A stretch of 64,000 nt of DNA from Rhizobium mayense. Lineage in GTDB: Bacteria; Pseudomonadota; Alphaproteobacteria; Rhizobiales; Rhizobiaceae. Numbering within the stretch: the stretch's first letter is position 1; the number at the start of each line of letters is the position of its first letter. Shown one piece after another: positions 35,670 to 45,545 of this stretch. The position numbers and the translations under genes were made by a program. Under the pieces are notes generated by a model. That model was not told where the DNA came from and searched no databases. It worked only from the letters and a program-made list of their open reading frames with translations. The stretch spans positions 62,001 to 126,000 of the forward strand of contig NZ_JARFYM010000002.1 of NCBI RefSeq assembly GCF_030272705.1, in the 5' to 3' direction.

Positions 35670-38600
35670 TCAGGTCCGCTTTATCTTCCAGCTCCTGACC
35701 TCGAAAGGCAGGATGTCCGGATCAGCATCGCGTTGGGCCGGTTCTTCCATGAGGTTGACGGCCTCGCTGATCGTCCAACCGCTTAAGGGCGCTATGCTCA
35801 GCTTGCCTCGACGGCCGGCTGGTTCATAGACGCGCAGCACGAGCCCGGCGCCTTCCTCCGCCGGCTTGATCGCCGACAGTGCCACCGGCGTGCCCGTGAC
35901 CGCAATCGGCGCGAGCGTTGTTGCCGCGAGATTGGCGGCCGTCGCCACGACCAGCGGCTGGTTCAGGTCGTCAGCTTCTTCGCGCACCCGGCCCGAATGC
36001 CATTCGCCGGTATGCGGATAGAGTGCATAGGTGAAACGCTGCTCGCCCTCATCCGCCAGCGGATCGGGATAGATCGGCCCGCGCACCAGGCTGATGCCGA
36101 GCACGTTGCCGCGAGCGCTATGGCCGTATTTCGCGTCGTTGAGCAAAGCGACGCCGAAATCCGGCTCGCTGAGATCGATGAAGCGATGGGCGACCGCCTC
36201 GAACATGGCGGCATCCCAGCTTGTGTTGGTATGCGTCGGGCGGCTGACAACACCGTAAGCGCATTCAAACGTAGCCGTACGCGCTCGCGTCGCAACCGGG
36301 CTCAGCGAGCGCAGGAAGGTACGGCGATCATGCCAGTCGATTTCGGTCTCGATATCCAGCCGCTTGGCATTAGCCGTCAGCGCATAATGCTGCACGACGC
36401 TGGAGTCGCGATAGCGATAGACGACCTTGATCGCCGCCCGATGCGGACTGTTTTCGACAAGCTCGATGCTTTCCGGCTTGTCGAGACGGATACCCTTTTC
36501 CGGATAATCGGCGTCGATGTCCCAGGCGTCCCAATTGCGCGGCTTGTCGACGGGATAGACCCAAAGCTGATTGGCGGGTTCCGCCAGCGCTTCGCGGCCG
36601 GTCGCCTTGTGCACGAGGCTCTGCACGGCTCCATCCGCGCTGATGGTCACTGCGAAATGATCATTCTCCAGTCGGCTCGCGTCGGCGTGCAAGCCGCCGG
36701 CCGGTTTCAATGCGGCTCGGTCGAGTACATGAATGGAGAGCGGCGAGACGATATCGCCGGTGGAAAGGACCGTGCCGTCGGCAAGAACCGCGCGCAACGG
36801 CCGCGCATCCAGCGACGGATTGACGACGACCAGAGCGTCCGCAATCCCGCCCTTCGGTAGGGCCGAAACGATGGCGGCCACAGCGTCCCTGTGAACGACC
36901 TTGGCGTGATCGATGACACCGGAAAGCTCACGCCCGGCATCCTGATAGACCTCACGAATGCTCGATCCGGGCAGGATATCGTGGAATTCGTTTTTCAGTG
37001 TCACCCGCCAATCCGCCTCGAGGCTCCGCGGCGCAACGCCACCGATCATATGAGCGATCGAGGCAAGCGTTTCGGCGGTGATCAGCGCCCGCTCTGCCCT
37101 GCGGTGAAGCCGTTTGACGCCGCTCTGGCTGGTCAGCGTCGCCCGATGAAGTTCGAGATAGATTTCGCCGGACCAGGTCGGAAGACGCTTTTCCTTCGCC
37201 GTGCGATGGGCGCTCAAAAAGAAATCGGCGACCTTGCCCCAACGCGCCTTCGGAATAGCGGGGAAATCGCGCAGCTGCACTTCACGTTCGACCATTTCCG
37301 GCGTCACGCCGCCGCCGCCGTCACCATAGCCGACCGCTAGGAGCGAAGTATCGTGCACAGTTTTCGCCCGGAAGTTCTTCCAGGTCGGCATGAGGCAATC
37401 CGGCTGGACAAAGCCGTTATAGCCCTGCATCGGATTGTCGAAGGTGTGCGCCAGCACTCGGCTGCCATCCAGACCTTCCCACCAGAAGAGATCGTGGGGG
37501 AACCGGTTGGTCTCGCTCCAATTGACCTTGATGGTGAAGAAACTGTCGATGCCGCCCTGGCGCAACAGTTGCGGCAAGGCGCCGGAGAAGCCAAAACAAT
37601 CTGGAAGCCAGCAGACAGTGTGACGGGCGCCGAAAGTCTTTTCGAAATAGCGCTGGCCGTAAAGGATCTGCCGCACCAGGCTTTCGCCAGTCGGCATGTT
37701 CGTGTCCGGCTCGACCCACATGCCGCCGATCACTTCCCAGGAGCCCTCCGCTACCTTCTCCTTGATGCGCGCAAACAGTTGCGGATCGTCGGCCTCTATC
37801 TGCGCATAATAATGCGCCGTCGACTGGTTGAAGCGGAAATCGGACGAGCGGTCCATCAGTGACAGCGCCGTGTGGAAAGTTCGGCGCATCTTGCGGCGTG
37901 TCTCGTCATAGGGCCACAGCCAGGCAAGATCGATATGAGCATGGCCGGTCAACAGTAATTCGCCGTTTTGCGGATAGCGTCCCTGCAGCGCCTTCAGGCG
38001 CGCAATCAGGCCGTCATAGGCTGCAACGACGGTTGCGCGCTCATCCTCCGAAAGGCCTGGCGGGCTTTGATCAGCTCGGGCAGTTCCCAGATCTTCTGTT
38101 GCCATTCGGCGTTCGCGGTGCGCGAAACATAGGAAGCCGTGGCGGAAGGCCAGTCCAGACTGCGCAGCGCCGTCTCAGCGGCGTCGAGCAGGTGCGGCAC
38201 CACATCGTGACCGTCAAGCGCCTCGATCGCCTCCACTATCTGCCGCAACAAAAGGCTCAGTCGATGCACGGGAATGTCCTGCCAGGCGAGCCGCGCCCGA
38301 TTTAACTTTGGCTGGCGGTTCGGTTCGCCGAACGGAAAGCGGGCAACGCTATCCGTCGTGATCGAGAGATTGTGGCCCTTCAGCGGGAATTCTTGGTGGT
38401 AGGGATCGAGGCCGAAGCTCTCGCTCCCGCCTCCCTCATAGGTGAGCGTGATCAGGCTTTCGCCGCCGAGATCGAGCTGCAGGCGAGTTTCTTCCAGTGG
38501 CCAGTCGGCGGGTACGTTCGCTTGCGAGGCAAAATGCACCACGCCCTTGCGATCCGGCCAAGCCTGGCCGATGGCGATATCCTCGCCTCCGAATGTCCAG

Positions 38601-38695
38601 TTGCGGAGCGGAAATATAGCGCGTTCGCGCCAATGGCTGAGCTCTGCGGTGCGTACCTTAAGACGGTCAAGGCGCTGGGCGATGGTGAGCTGCAT
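35670..38695 (-). pseudogene. Alpha-mannosidase, GH38, interrupted by a one-base frameshift
   Basis: Two overlapping frames together make a GH38 alpha-mannosidase of about 1008 residues. Frame one (start ATG 38695, TAGGA upstream) gives the N-terminal 208 residues, ending NAEWQQKIWELPEL; frame two continues as DQSPPGLSEDERATVVAAYDGLIARL and runs to 35670. The frames join if one base is added near 38071-38076 (ELPEL-DQSPP). The catalytic parts are intact in frame two: LLLTGHAHIDLAWLWPYDE (metal His/Asp) and MWVEPDTNMPTGE with the nucleophile Asp. The N-terminal fragment stops at 38006. It could be a true mutation or a sequencing error; the surrounding sequence is not a homopolymer. If real, a separate start at 38105 might still make the catalytic half. 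Confidence 0.85.
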
Positions 38696-39046
38696 GGCAG
38701 GTCCTACATGGTTGATGTCAGGCCACGACCGCACCGGCGGTCGTGGCGTCGAGAAACAGACATTGCAAAGCAAGTAGGATGATAACGGTCCGACGGGATC
38801 AGACGAGCGTGTTGGCATAAGCAGATGGGAAGTGCCGCCAGAGAAGCGTTCCTCTGCCGGGGCCTACGTGCCCTGCGCTCACTCGACGGGTTCCTCCTCC
38901 TGCGTGAAGCAGGCACAGACTACGGCGAAGAACAGGCCGATGACCAGTGTCAAAAATGGAAGCGATTATTTAGGGCTTGGCTCTCCATGCGAAGAGCCGC
39001 CACGGAATCGTGCTGGCGGGGCGGCAAACCACCCCGCCGCTATTTC
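38696..39046. other. Intergenic region between mannosidase and MFS genes
   Basis: These 351 bases hold no supported gene. On the minus strand a 24-codon frame (38879-38953, TTG start) reads as a short hydrophobic segment with an acidic tail (MTLVIGLFFAVVCACFTQEE) but has no ribosome site. A hairpin lies at 39015-39038. Confidence 0.4.
39015..39038. terminator. GC-rich hairpin after the MFS gene
   Basis: Arms GGCGGGG / CCCCGCC flank a 10-base loop just beyond the MFS stop. There is no T-tract on either side, so terminator function is uncertain. Confidence 0.4.
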
Positions 39047-40243
39047 TCAATGTCTCGGAATGCGGGGTAAGAAGATCGTAAATAGACCCAGCAGCGGCAG
39101 ATACGAGCACACGGTGTAGACGAAGGAAATCCCGTGCGTATCGGCAAAATCGCCGAGGAACGCCGCCCCAAGTCCCCCCGCCCCAAAGGCGAAGCCGAAG
39201 AAGATGCCTCCGATCAGCCCAACCCGGCCGGGGATCAATTCCTGCGCGAAAACCACGATAGCCGGGAAGGCCGATGCAAACACCAGCCCGATCACCACCG
39301 TCAGCACGCAAGTCCAGAACAAGTCTGCGTAAGGCATCATCAGAGCGAAGGGTATGACGCCCAAAATCGAGAACCAGATCACAAAGCGGGCTCCGAGACG
39401 GTCTCCGACCGGGCCGCCCATGATCGTTCCGACCGCGACAGAACCGAGGAAAAGGAACAGCATCAATTGCGCATCGCGAACGTCGAGATGGAACTTGTCG
39501 ATGACATAGAAGGTGAAATAGCTGGAAATGCTCGCCATATACACGTTCTTCGTTGCCGTCAGCAGGATCAGGATCGCAAGCGCCCACATGGCTTTGTTGC
39601 GTGCTATCGGCAAGGTGCGGCTGGGAGCCGGGCGCGCGGCATGCTGGCGGCGATGGCTGATGTACCAGGTGCCGACCCAACTCAGGACGATAAAGCCGAT
39701 CACAGCCAGAACCGAAAGCCAGGCGACGCTCGATTGCCCGTGCTGAAGCACGAAAAAGGCGGCGATCAGCGGCCCGATGGCGGAGCCGGCATTGCCGCCG
39801 AGTTGGAAAAGCGACTGCGCCAGGCCATGGCGACCGCCAGAAGCCAGCCGCGCGACGCGCGAGGCTTCCGGATGGAACACCGCGGATCCAAAACCGATGA
39901 GGCTCGCTGCGACCAGCAGCATGGCGAAGCTGTCGGCATAACCGAGAAGCATCAGCCCTGAAAACGTGCTGACCATGCCGACCGGCAAGGAATAGGGCAT
40001 TGGCCACTTATCTGTGACGATGCCGACGATCGGCTGCAGCAACGATGCCGTAATCTGAAACGTCATCGTCAGCAGGCCGATCTGAACGAAATCGAGCGCG
40101 TAGTTCTCCCGGAACATCGGGTAGAGCGACGTCAGCAGCGATTGCATGATGTCGTTCAGAAGATGGCAGACGCTGACCGCCACCACGATTGAAATTGTTG
40201 TCTTCTCAAATCGGGCCTGCGTACCCGAAAATGCCGCAACCAT
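39047..40243 (-). CDS. MFS transporter, Fsr (fosmidomycin resistance)-like
   Basis: This is a 398-residue, 12-segment inner-membrane transporter of the Fsr subfamily. It shows SVCHLLNDIMQSLLTSLYPMF at the start and FGSAVFHPEASRVARLASGGRHGLAQSLFQLGGNAGSAIGP in the middle, both typical of Fsr. It probably exports a small toxic compound. GGAAGGA lies before the ATG at 40243. It is divergent from a NimR-like AraC gene, a known regulator/exporter arrangement (compare NimR/NimT of E. coli, where the pump is of another MFS branch). Confidence 0.92.
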   Translation of the reverse strand: MVAAFSGTQARFEKTTISIVVAVSVCHLLNDIMQSLLTSLYPMFRENYALDFVQIGLLTMTFQITASLLQPIVGIVTDKWPMPYSLPVGMVSTFSGLMLLGYADSFAMLLVAASLIGFGSAVFHPEASRVARLASGGRHGLAQSLFQLGGNAGSAIGPLIAAFFVLQHGQSSVAWLSVLAVIGFIVLSWVGTWYISHRRQHAARPAPSRTLPIARNKAMWALAILILLTATKNVYMASISSYFTFYVIDKFHLDVRDAQLMLFLFLGSVAVGTIMGGPVGDRLGARFVIWFSILGVIPFALMMPYADLFWTCVLTVVIGLVFASAFPAIVVFAQELIPGRVGLIGGIFFGFAFGAGGLGAAFLGDFADTHGISFVYTVCSYLPLLGLFTIFLPRIPRH

Positions 40244-40364
40244 TGAGGATTCCTTCCTGCGCCGGCTGATTCCTTTCAACCGTGCTGTTTGATCTGCCTT
40301 TTACACGGCTTGCGGGTGACCTTCTTTCGTGTTTTGGTCCAGTTCTTTCGCGATCGGGCCAAAA

Positions 40365-41195
40365 ATGGAAACGCTTTCTCCTCAGCTGCTGGCAACACTC
40401 GAAAAGGATCACGAGCAGAATATGCTCTGGATGGAGGAATCGAATGCCGGCGTGCTTGTCCATAGCTCGGAGCCGCCACAAGGCTACACTGTTCCCTGGC
40501 ATCATCATCGCCGCACACAGTTGCTCTGCGTTTTTGCCGGCGTCGTCCTGATCCTGACGACCCGAGGCCGATGGATGGTGCCGCCCGGTCACGCACTGTT
40601 CATCCCTGCCGGCCTGGAACACTCCGTCGAGATGCTGAGCGATGTCAGCATGAAATCGGTCTATGTGACACCGCGCGATACAACGCTGTCGGACGAGGCG
40701 CCTCGCGTGGTCGAAGTGACGGATCTCGCACGCAGTCTGCTGCTTGAAGCCATCCGGTTGCGGGAAGCTCCTATTGGAAATCGCAAGGCCGAACTTGTCC
40801 TTTCCCTCCTCATCGAAGAGATTTCAACGCTGGAGGAACGTCCACTCGGTCTCCCCTTCCCGTCCGACCGGCGGCTGGTCGCGCTGTGCCGCGACTACCT
40901 TGCAAACCCGACGCCGAATGCCCGGCTGGACAATTGGGCCGAAAAGCTGGCAATGAGCCGGCGGACCTTCACCCGGCAATTTCGCAAGGAAACCGGCATC
41001 AGTTTCACCACCTGGCGCCAGCAGGCGAGCGTCTTCGCATGCCTGCCTCAACTTGCGGAGGGACAGCCGGTAACCAACGTCGCGCTTGAGGCCGGTTATG
41101 AAAGTGTCGCTGCCTTCACCACAATGTTCCGGCGCATGCTGGGGACCTCACCACGCACCTACATGGTGAACCGCTGGTCTTTCGACCGACAGTAA
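40365..41195 (+). CDS. AraC-family regulator with N-terminal cupin, NimR-like
   Basis: This 276-residue protein has an N-terminal cupin sensor domain (VPWHHHRRTQLLCVFAG, PPGHALFIPAGLEHSVEML) and a C-terminal double helix-turn-helix (ARLDNWAEKLAMSRRTFTRQFRKETGISFTTWRQQ, then VALEAGYESVAAFTTMFRRMLGTSP). The layout matches NimR/YeaM-type repressors of MFS exporters. I choose the ATG at 40365; the GTG at 40329 adds residues outside the family. It probably represses the divergent Fsr-like transporter. Confidence 0.9.
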   Translation: METLSPQLLATLEKDHEQNMLWMEESNAGVLVHSSEPPQGYTVPWHHHRRTQLLCVFAGVVLILTTRGRWMVPPGHALFIPAGLEHSVEMLSDVSMKSVYVTPRDTTLSDEAPRVVEVTDLARSLLLEAIRLREAPIGNRKAELVLSLLIEEISTLEERPLGLPFPSDRRLVALCRDYLANPTPNARLDNWAEKLAMSRRTFTRQFRKETGISFTTWRQQASVFACLPQLAEGQPVTNVALEAGYESVAAFTTMFRRMLGTSPRTYMVNRWSFDRQ

Positions 41196-41263
41196 AAGTC
41201 GCGCGGATACTCGGCACGTTTACAGCCAAAGACATCGATAAGCGGGCATGATCAAAAAATTTT

Positions 41264-41279
41264 GAGAAAAGCTTTTCCC
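41264..41279. promoter_or_regulatory. LacI-type operator, site 1
   Basis: GAGAAAAGCTTTTCCC differs from a perfect 16-base palindrome at one position. It lies 33 bases (about three helical turns, centre to centre) upstream of site 2 and shares its 13-base core GAGAAAAGCTTTT. The likely binder is the LacI protein encoded directly downstream. Confidence 0.7.
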
Positions 41280-41282
41280 ATC

Positions 41283-41311
41283 TTGACTCCCAGGATGAGA
41301 AAAGCTTTTCT
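41283..41311 (+). promoter_or_regulatory. Probable promoter of the LacI-ABC-GH127 operon
   Basis: TTGACT (41283-41288) lies between the two operators, and the -10 position 17 bases later (41306-41311, TTTTCT) is inside site 2. Repressor bound at both sites would occlude the promoter. Transcription would begin close to the ATG at 41322, giving a very short or absent leader. Confidence 0.45.
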
Positions 41312-41313
41312 CA
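41296..41313. promoter_or_regulatory. LacI-type operator, site 2
   Basis: TGAGAAAAGCTTTTCTCA is a perfect 18-base palindrome with a central GC. It is of the length and symmetry typical for LacI-family operators and is immediately upstream of the LacI gene. Confidence 0.75.
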
Positions 41314-41321
41314 CGACAAAT

Positions 41322-42359
41322 ATGTTCGGGAGAGGACATCTGGAAAATCAGCGAGTTAGAAACGGTCGGGTAACGATTCACGATGTTGCCGCTGCCGCAG
41401 GTGTCAGCATTTCGACCGCATCGAAAGCGTTGAACAATACCGGGCGGATGGGCGACGACACCAGGGAGCGGGTCAAGCGGATCGCAACCGAGATCGGTTT
41501 CCGGCCGAATGCACTTGCCAAGGGTCTGCTCAGCAATCGGAGTTTCACCATCGGTCTTTTGACCAACGATACCTACGGCCGTTTCACCCTCCCTGTCATG
41601 GCCGGCATTACCGAAGCGCTCGTCGATCACGGGGTTTCGGTGTTTCTCTGCACGATCGAGGACGATCCTGCGCTCGGAAAGGTTCATGTGGACGCCATGC
41701 TGGACAAGAGTGTCGATGGCATCATCGCCTCGGGAAAGAGGATCGACCGCCGGCTGCCGGTGGATCTGTCCAACCTGCCCGTGCCGGTCGTCTACGCCTT
41801 CACTGAAGGGACGCCCGGCAGCGTCACCTTCTGCGCCGACGATTTTCAGGGTGCCACTCTGGCCGTCGAATGGCTGATGGGTCTCGGCCGCCGCCGGATC
41901 GCCCATGTCACCGGTCCGGAAAGCTTCGTTTCGGTGCGCGAGCGCGCCAAAGCCTATCTGAGCCTCGTCGGCGACGCGCTGCCGGTTCTGTATGGCACAT
42001 GGTCGGAGGCCTGGGGACATGAGGCCGTTGCCAAAATATGGGATACGCGCGGACCGAAGCCGGATGCGATTTTCTGCGGCAATGACCAGATCGCCCGCGC
42101 CGTGGTCGATGCCCTGCGCGAGCGCGACGTACGCGTGCCGCAGGATGTCTCCGTGGTCGGCTTCGACAATTGGGAGATCGTCGCCGCCCAGACGCGGCCG
42201 CCGTTGACGACGGTCGATATGAATCTCAAGGCGCTCGGGCGGGAGGCCGGGCTAACGGTTCTGGCGCTGGCGGAAGGCCGCGCCGTCGAACCGGGGATCA
42301 GGACATTGCCGTGCGAATTGGTCGTGCGGCAGTCGTGTGGGGGAAACCCCGATCATTAG
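41322..42359 (+). CDS. LacI-family transcriptional regulator
   Basis: This is a 345-residue sugar-responsive repressor. The helix-turn-helix (VTIHDVAAAAGVSISTASKALNN) and hinge (FRPNALAKGLLSNRSFTIGLLTND) are followed by a periplasmic-binding-protein-like sensor domain with DAIFCGNDQIARAVVDALRERDVRVPQDVSVVGFDN. The only in-frame ATG downstream of the operators is 41322, which lacks a ribosome site; a CTG at 41340 follows GGGAGAGGA and is an alternative start. It heads the operon of sugar-transport and sugar-oxidation genes to 52031 and probably represses it with autorepression. Confidence 0.9.
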   Translation: MFGRGHLENQRVRNGRVTIHDVAAAAGVSISTASKALNNTGRMGDDTRERVKRIATEIGFRPNALAKGLLSNRSFTIGLLTNDTYGRFTLPVMAGITEALVDHGVSVFLCTIEDDPALGKVHVDAMLDKSVDGIIASGKRIDRRLPVDLSNLPVPVVYAFTEGTPGSVTFCADDFQGATLAVEWLMGLGRRRIAHVTGPESFVSVRERAKAYLSLVGDALPVLYGTWSEAWGHEAVAKIWDTRGPKPDAIFCGNDQIARAVVDALRERDVRVPQDVSVVGFDNWEIVAAQTRPPLTTVDMNLKALGREAGLTVLALAEGRAVEPGIRTLPCELVVRQSCGGNPDH

Positions 42360-42403
42360 TTGAGGAAGCGGGGCGGAAGGAAATGCCCCATGGGAGGAGA
42401 AAC

Positions 42404-43648
42404 ATGATGAAGCGACTTCTGGCCGCGACCGGCCTCATATCCTTATGCCTGATGTCCAGCGCATCCGCCGCCGAAAATATTACGATGTGGGTGCGTAGCG
42501 GCATCGGCGATTCCTTCAAGAAGGTCGTCGAAGCCTATAATGGCAGCCACGACGACAAGGTCACCATCACGGAGGTGCCCTTCTCGGAACTCGTGCAGAA
42601 ATATGCGACCGCGATTGCCGGCGGACAGGCACCCGACGCTCTGTCGATGGACCTGATCTACACGCCCGCCTTTGCCGCCGCCGGCCAGTTGGAAGACCTG
42701 ACCGACTGGGCCAAGAGCCTGCCCTATTTCAACTCGCTCTCACCGTCGCATGTGAAGCTCGGAACCTATCAGGACCACATCTACGGGCTGCCGCTCTCGG
42801 TCGAGACCTCCGTCTTCGCCTGGAACAAGGACCTCTATAAGAAAGCCGGTCTCGATCCGGACAAAGCGCCGACGACCTGGGACGAAATCACGAGCAATGC
42901 CGAAAAAATCCGCGCGCTCGGCGGCGACACTTACGGCTTCTACTTCTCCGGCGGCGGCTGCGGCGGCTGCATGATCTTCACCTTCACGCCGCTCGTCTGG
43001 GGCGCAGGCGCCGACATTCTTTCGGCCGACGGCAAGAAGGCGACCCTCGATACGCCTGAGATGCGCAAGGCGGTCGACATCTACCGCAACATGGTCAAGA
43101 AGGATCTGGTACCGGCGGGCGCAGCCAGCGACACCGGCGCCAACTTCCTGAGCATCAGCAACGGCAAGATCGGCCAGCAGAGCATCGGTGCCTTCTCGAT
43201 CGGCACGCTGATCACGCAATATTCCGATATTCATTTCGGTGTGACGCTGATCCCCAGTGTCGACGGCAATACGTCCTCCTTCGCCGGCGGCGATAACTTC
43301 GTCATCACCAAGGGCACGAAGAAGCTCGACGCGGTGAAGAAGTTCCTGGAATATACCTATTCACTGGATGGTCAAAAGATAATGGCGAAATACGGCAGTC
43401 TGCCGACGCGTGGCGATATCGCCGACCAAGTGCTTCAAGGCCTGGACCCGCGCATGCAGGTGGGCCTGAAAGCCATCTCCATCGCCAAGACGCCCTATAC
43501 GCTGCAGTTCAACGACCTGATCAACAGCGCCAATGGCCCCTGGGCCGGCTTCACCAACGCAGCAATCTTTGGAGACAACGTCGATACGGCCTTCTCCAAT
43601 GCTCAGTCGGAAATGCAGTCGATCATCGACAACGCGCAGCAGCAATAA
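42404..43648 (+). CDS. ABC sugar transporter substrate-binding protein (SBP_bac_1)
   Basis: This is a 414-residue periplasmic binding protein of the CUT1 carbohydrate group. A signal peptide (MMKRLLAATGLISLCLMSSASA) precedes the mature protein AENITMWVRSG. Typical features are PDALSMDLIYTPAFAAAGQLEDLTDWAKSLP and LYKKAGLDPDKAPTTWDEI. The glycine/cysteine-rich stretch FSGGGCGGCMIF is unusual and could form a disulfide near the sugar site. AGGAG precedes the start. The ligand is unknown; the operon suggests an arabinose-like or other furanose-containing saccharide. Confidence 0.93.
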   Translation: MMKRLLAATGLISLCLMSSASAAENITMWVRSGIGDSFKKVVEAYNGSHDDKVTITEVPFSELVQKYATAIAGGQAPDALSMDLIYTPAFAAAGQLEDLTDWAKSLPYFNSLSPSHVKLGTYQDHIYGLPLSVETSVFAWNKDLYKKAGLDPDKAPTTWDEITSNAEKIRALGGDTYGFYFSGGGCGGCMIFTFTPLVWGAGADILSADGKKATLDTPEMRKAVDIYRNMVKKDLVPAGAASDTGANFLSISNGKIGQQSIGAFSIGTLITQYSDIHFGVTLIPSVDGNTSSFAGGDNFVITKGTKKLDAVKKFLEYTYSLDGQKIMAKYGSLPTRGDIADQVLQGLDPRMQVGLKAISIAKTPYTLQFNDLINSANGPWAGFTNAAIFGDNVDTAFSNAQSEMQSIIDNAQQQ

Positions 43649-43712
43649 ACCACAGCAGACCGGGAGACCCAGGGTCTCCCGGTCCTCCCCATCAAAACAT
43701 CAGGAGCATTCC

Positions 43713-44630
43713 ATGGCTGGTCCCGGAGCTATTGGAGCACTGCGCCGCCGCAAGCGGCGGCGACGTGCCGGTTGGCACGGATTTCTCTATATCGCGCCCG
43801 CCATGGCGCTGGTTCTCGTCTTCTTCGTCCTGCCCGTCCTGTTTACCGGCTGGATGAGCCTGCACAATTGGCCGCTGCTTGGCAATCCGCGCTGGATCGG
43901 CTTCGGCAACTATACCAGGATGGTGTCGGACGTACGCTTCATGGCGGCCCTGCGCTTCACCGCCTACTATACCGTGATCGTCACCATCGCCATTTTCGCC
44001 ATCGCCTTTCCCCTGGCGCTCTATGTCGAAAAGCAACGGCCTCTCGTCGGCTTTTACCGCACCATCATCTTCCTGCCTGTCGTAGTCGGGCTGGCGACTG
44101 CCTCGCTACTTTGGGTCTGGCTCGCCAATGTCGACAGCGGCTTTTTCGTGCCCGCGGCTCAGGCGCTCGGGCTGATCGACCGCAGGCCGAACCTGCTTGC
44201 CGACTTCGACACCGCCTTCGCGACCATTATCGTGATGGTAGTCTGGAAGATCGCCGGTTTCACCATGATCATCCTGCTTACCGGCTTGCAGGCGATCCCC
44301 TCCGAGCTGACAGAGGCCGCCCGTATCGACGGCGCCAGGCGCTGGCAACGCTTCCGTTTCCTGACTCTGCCGCTGATGCGCCGGACGATCGCGCTTGCCT
44401 TGATCATCTCGATCACCGGCTCGGTGCTTGCCTTCGACCAGTTCTACATCATGACCAGCGGCGGACCGCAAAACCAGATGATCTCAGTGGTCTATTATAT
44501 CTTCAACCAGTCCTTCGTGTCCTTCAATCTCGGCTATGGCGCGGCACTGTCGATCGCCCTGCTCGTCATTCTCGTGTTGATCAGCATCGTCCAGCTCTGG
44601 CTGCTGCGCGTCGGGGAGGATCGTCCGTGA
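43713..44630 (+). CDS. ABC sugar transporter permease 1 (MalF/UgpA-type)
   Basis: This 305-residue inner-membrane permease has six predicted segments and the cytoplasmic EAA loop ELTEAARIDGARRWQRFRFLTLPLM that docks on the ATPase. It starts at ATG 43713 after AGGAG; the longer frame starts inside the binding-protein gene. A basic N-terminus (RRRKRRRRAGW) precedes the first segment. It forms the channel with the next gene, whose GTG start overlaps this stop (GTGA). Confidence 0.94.
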   Translation: MAGPGAIGALRRRKRRRRAGWHGFLYIAPAMALVLVFFVLPVLFTGWMSLHNWPLLGNPRWIGFGNYTRMVSDVRFMAALRFTAYYTVIVTIAIFAIAFPLALYVEKQRPLVGFYRTIIFLPVVVGLATASLLWVWLANVDSGFFVPAAQALGLIDRRPNLLADFDTAFATIIVMVVWKIAGFTMIILLTGLQAIPSELTEAARIDGARRWQRFRFLTLPLMRRTIALALIISITGSVLAFDQFYIMTSGGPQNQMISVVYYIFNQSFVSFNLGYGAALSIALLVILVLISIVQLWLLRVGEDRP

Positions 44631-45520
44631 GCATCGCGAACATGAGCACCACAAAGGTGAGAACCGCTAGAGAACGCCGGGCCCGGCGGAAAATGTGGGG
44701 TGCCGTCAGTTATCACGGCGTCGGCGTCATCATCGTCATCTTTTTCTTCGCGCCCTTCGCGATCGCGCTGCTGTCATCGTTCCGGCACGGTACGGAGGCG
44801 AGCCTTCCACCCCTGCCGCCCTGGCCGACATCGGGCTTCAGCTTCGATGCCTACCGTGCGCTCGACGGCTTCGGCGCCGGCGTCGTACAGCATACGCTGA
44901 ACTCGCTCTTCGTTTCGGTAACGACGGTCATTCTGACTGTCACGGTCAGCCTGCTCGCCGGTTATGGCTTCTCGCGCTATCAGTTTCCGTTCAAGGGTGC
45001 CTTCTTCATCCTGATCATCGCAACGCTGATGATCCCATTCCAGTCGATCCTGACGCCGCTCTTCATCATCCTCGCCAGGCTCGGCCTCAACAATTCGCTG
45101 CTCGGCCTGACGCTGGTCTATGTCACTCTTCAGCTACCTTTCTCGGTCTTCATGATGCGCAACGCCTTCGACGCCGTACCGAAGGAGATCGAGGAAGCAG
45201 CCCGCATCGACGGCGCGCGCGACCTGAAACTCCTCTTTCGCGTTCTATTCCCGCTGGTGCTGCCGGGTGTTGCGACCGTTGCGATCTTCGCCTTCCTCAA
45301 TGCCTGGAACGAGTTCCTGGCAGCGCTGGTGCTGCTCTCCAGCAATGAGAAATTCACACTGCCGGTGCTGATGATTGCGGTCCGAACCGGACGGCTCGGC
45401 GCCGTCAACTGGGGTGCGGTCCAGGCCGGTATCGCCGTCATGACCATACCCTGCGTCATCGTCTTCCTGCTTCTGCAACGCTATTACATGCGCGGTCTGA
45501 TGGCCGGCGCGGTGAAATGA
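44627..45520 (+). CDS. ABC sugar transporter permease 2 (MalG/UgpE-type)
   Basis: This is a 297-residue inner-membrane permease. The GTG start overlaps the TGA of permease 1 by 4 bases (44627-44630), with GGGGAGGA as ribosome site. The EAA loop reads EIEEAARIDGARDLKLLFRVLFPLVLPG. Six segments are predicted, ending LLQRYYMRGLMAGAVK, a MalG-type C-terminus. It pairs with permease 1 to form the CUT1 import channel. Confidence 0.94.
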   Translation: MSIANMSTTKVRTARERRARRKMWGAVSYHGVGVIIVIFFFAPFAIALLSSFRHGTEASLPPLPPWPTSGFSFDAYRALDGFGAGVVQHTLNSLFVSVTTVILTVTVSLLAGYGFSRYQFPFKGAFFILIIATLMIPFQSILTPLFIILARLGLNNSLLGLTLVYVTLQLPFSVFMMRNAFDAVPKEIEEAARIDGARDLKLLFRVLFPLVLPGVATVAIFAFLNAWNEFLAALVLLSSNEKFTLPVLMIAVRTGRLGAVNWGAVQAGIAVMTIPCVIVFLLLQRYYMRGLMAGAVK

Positions 45521-45545
45521 ACCTCAAACGAAACGGATGAAAGCC

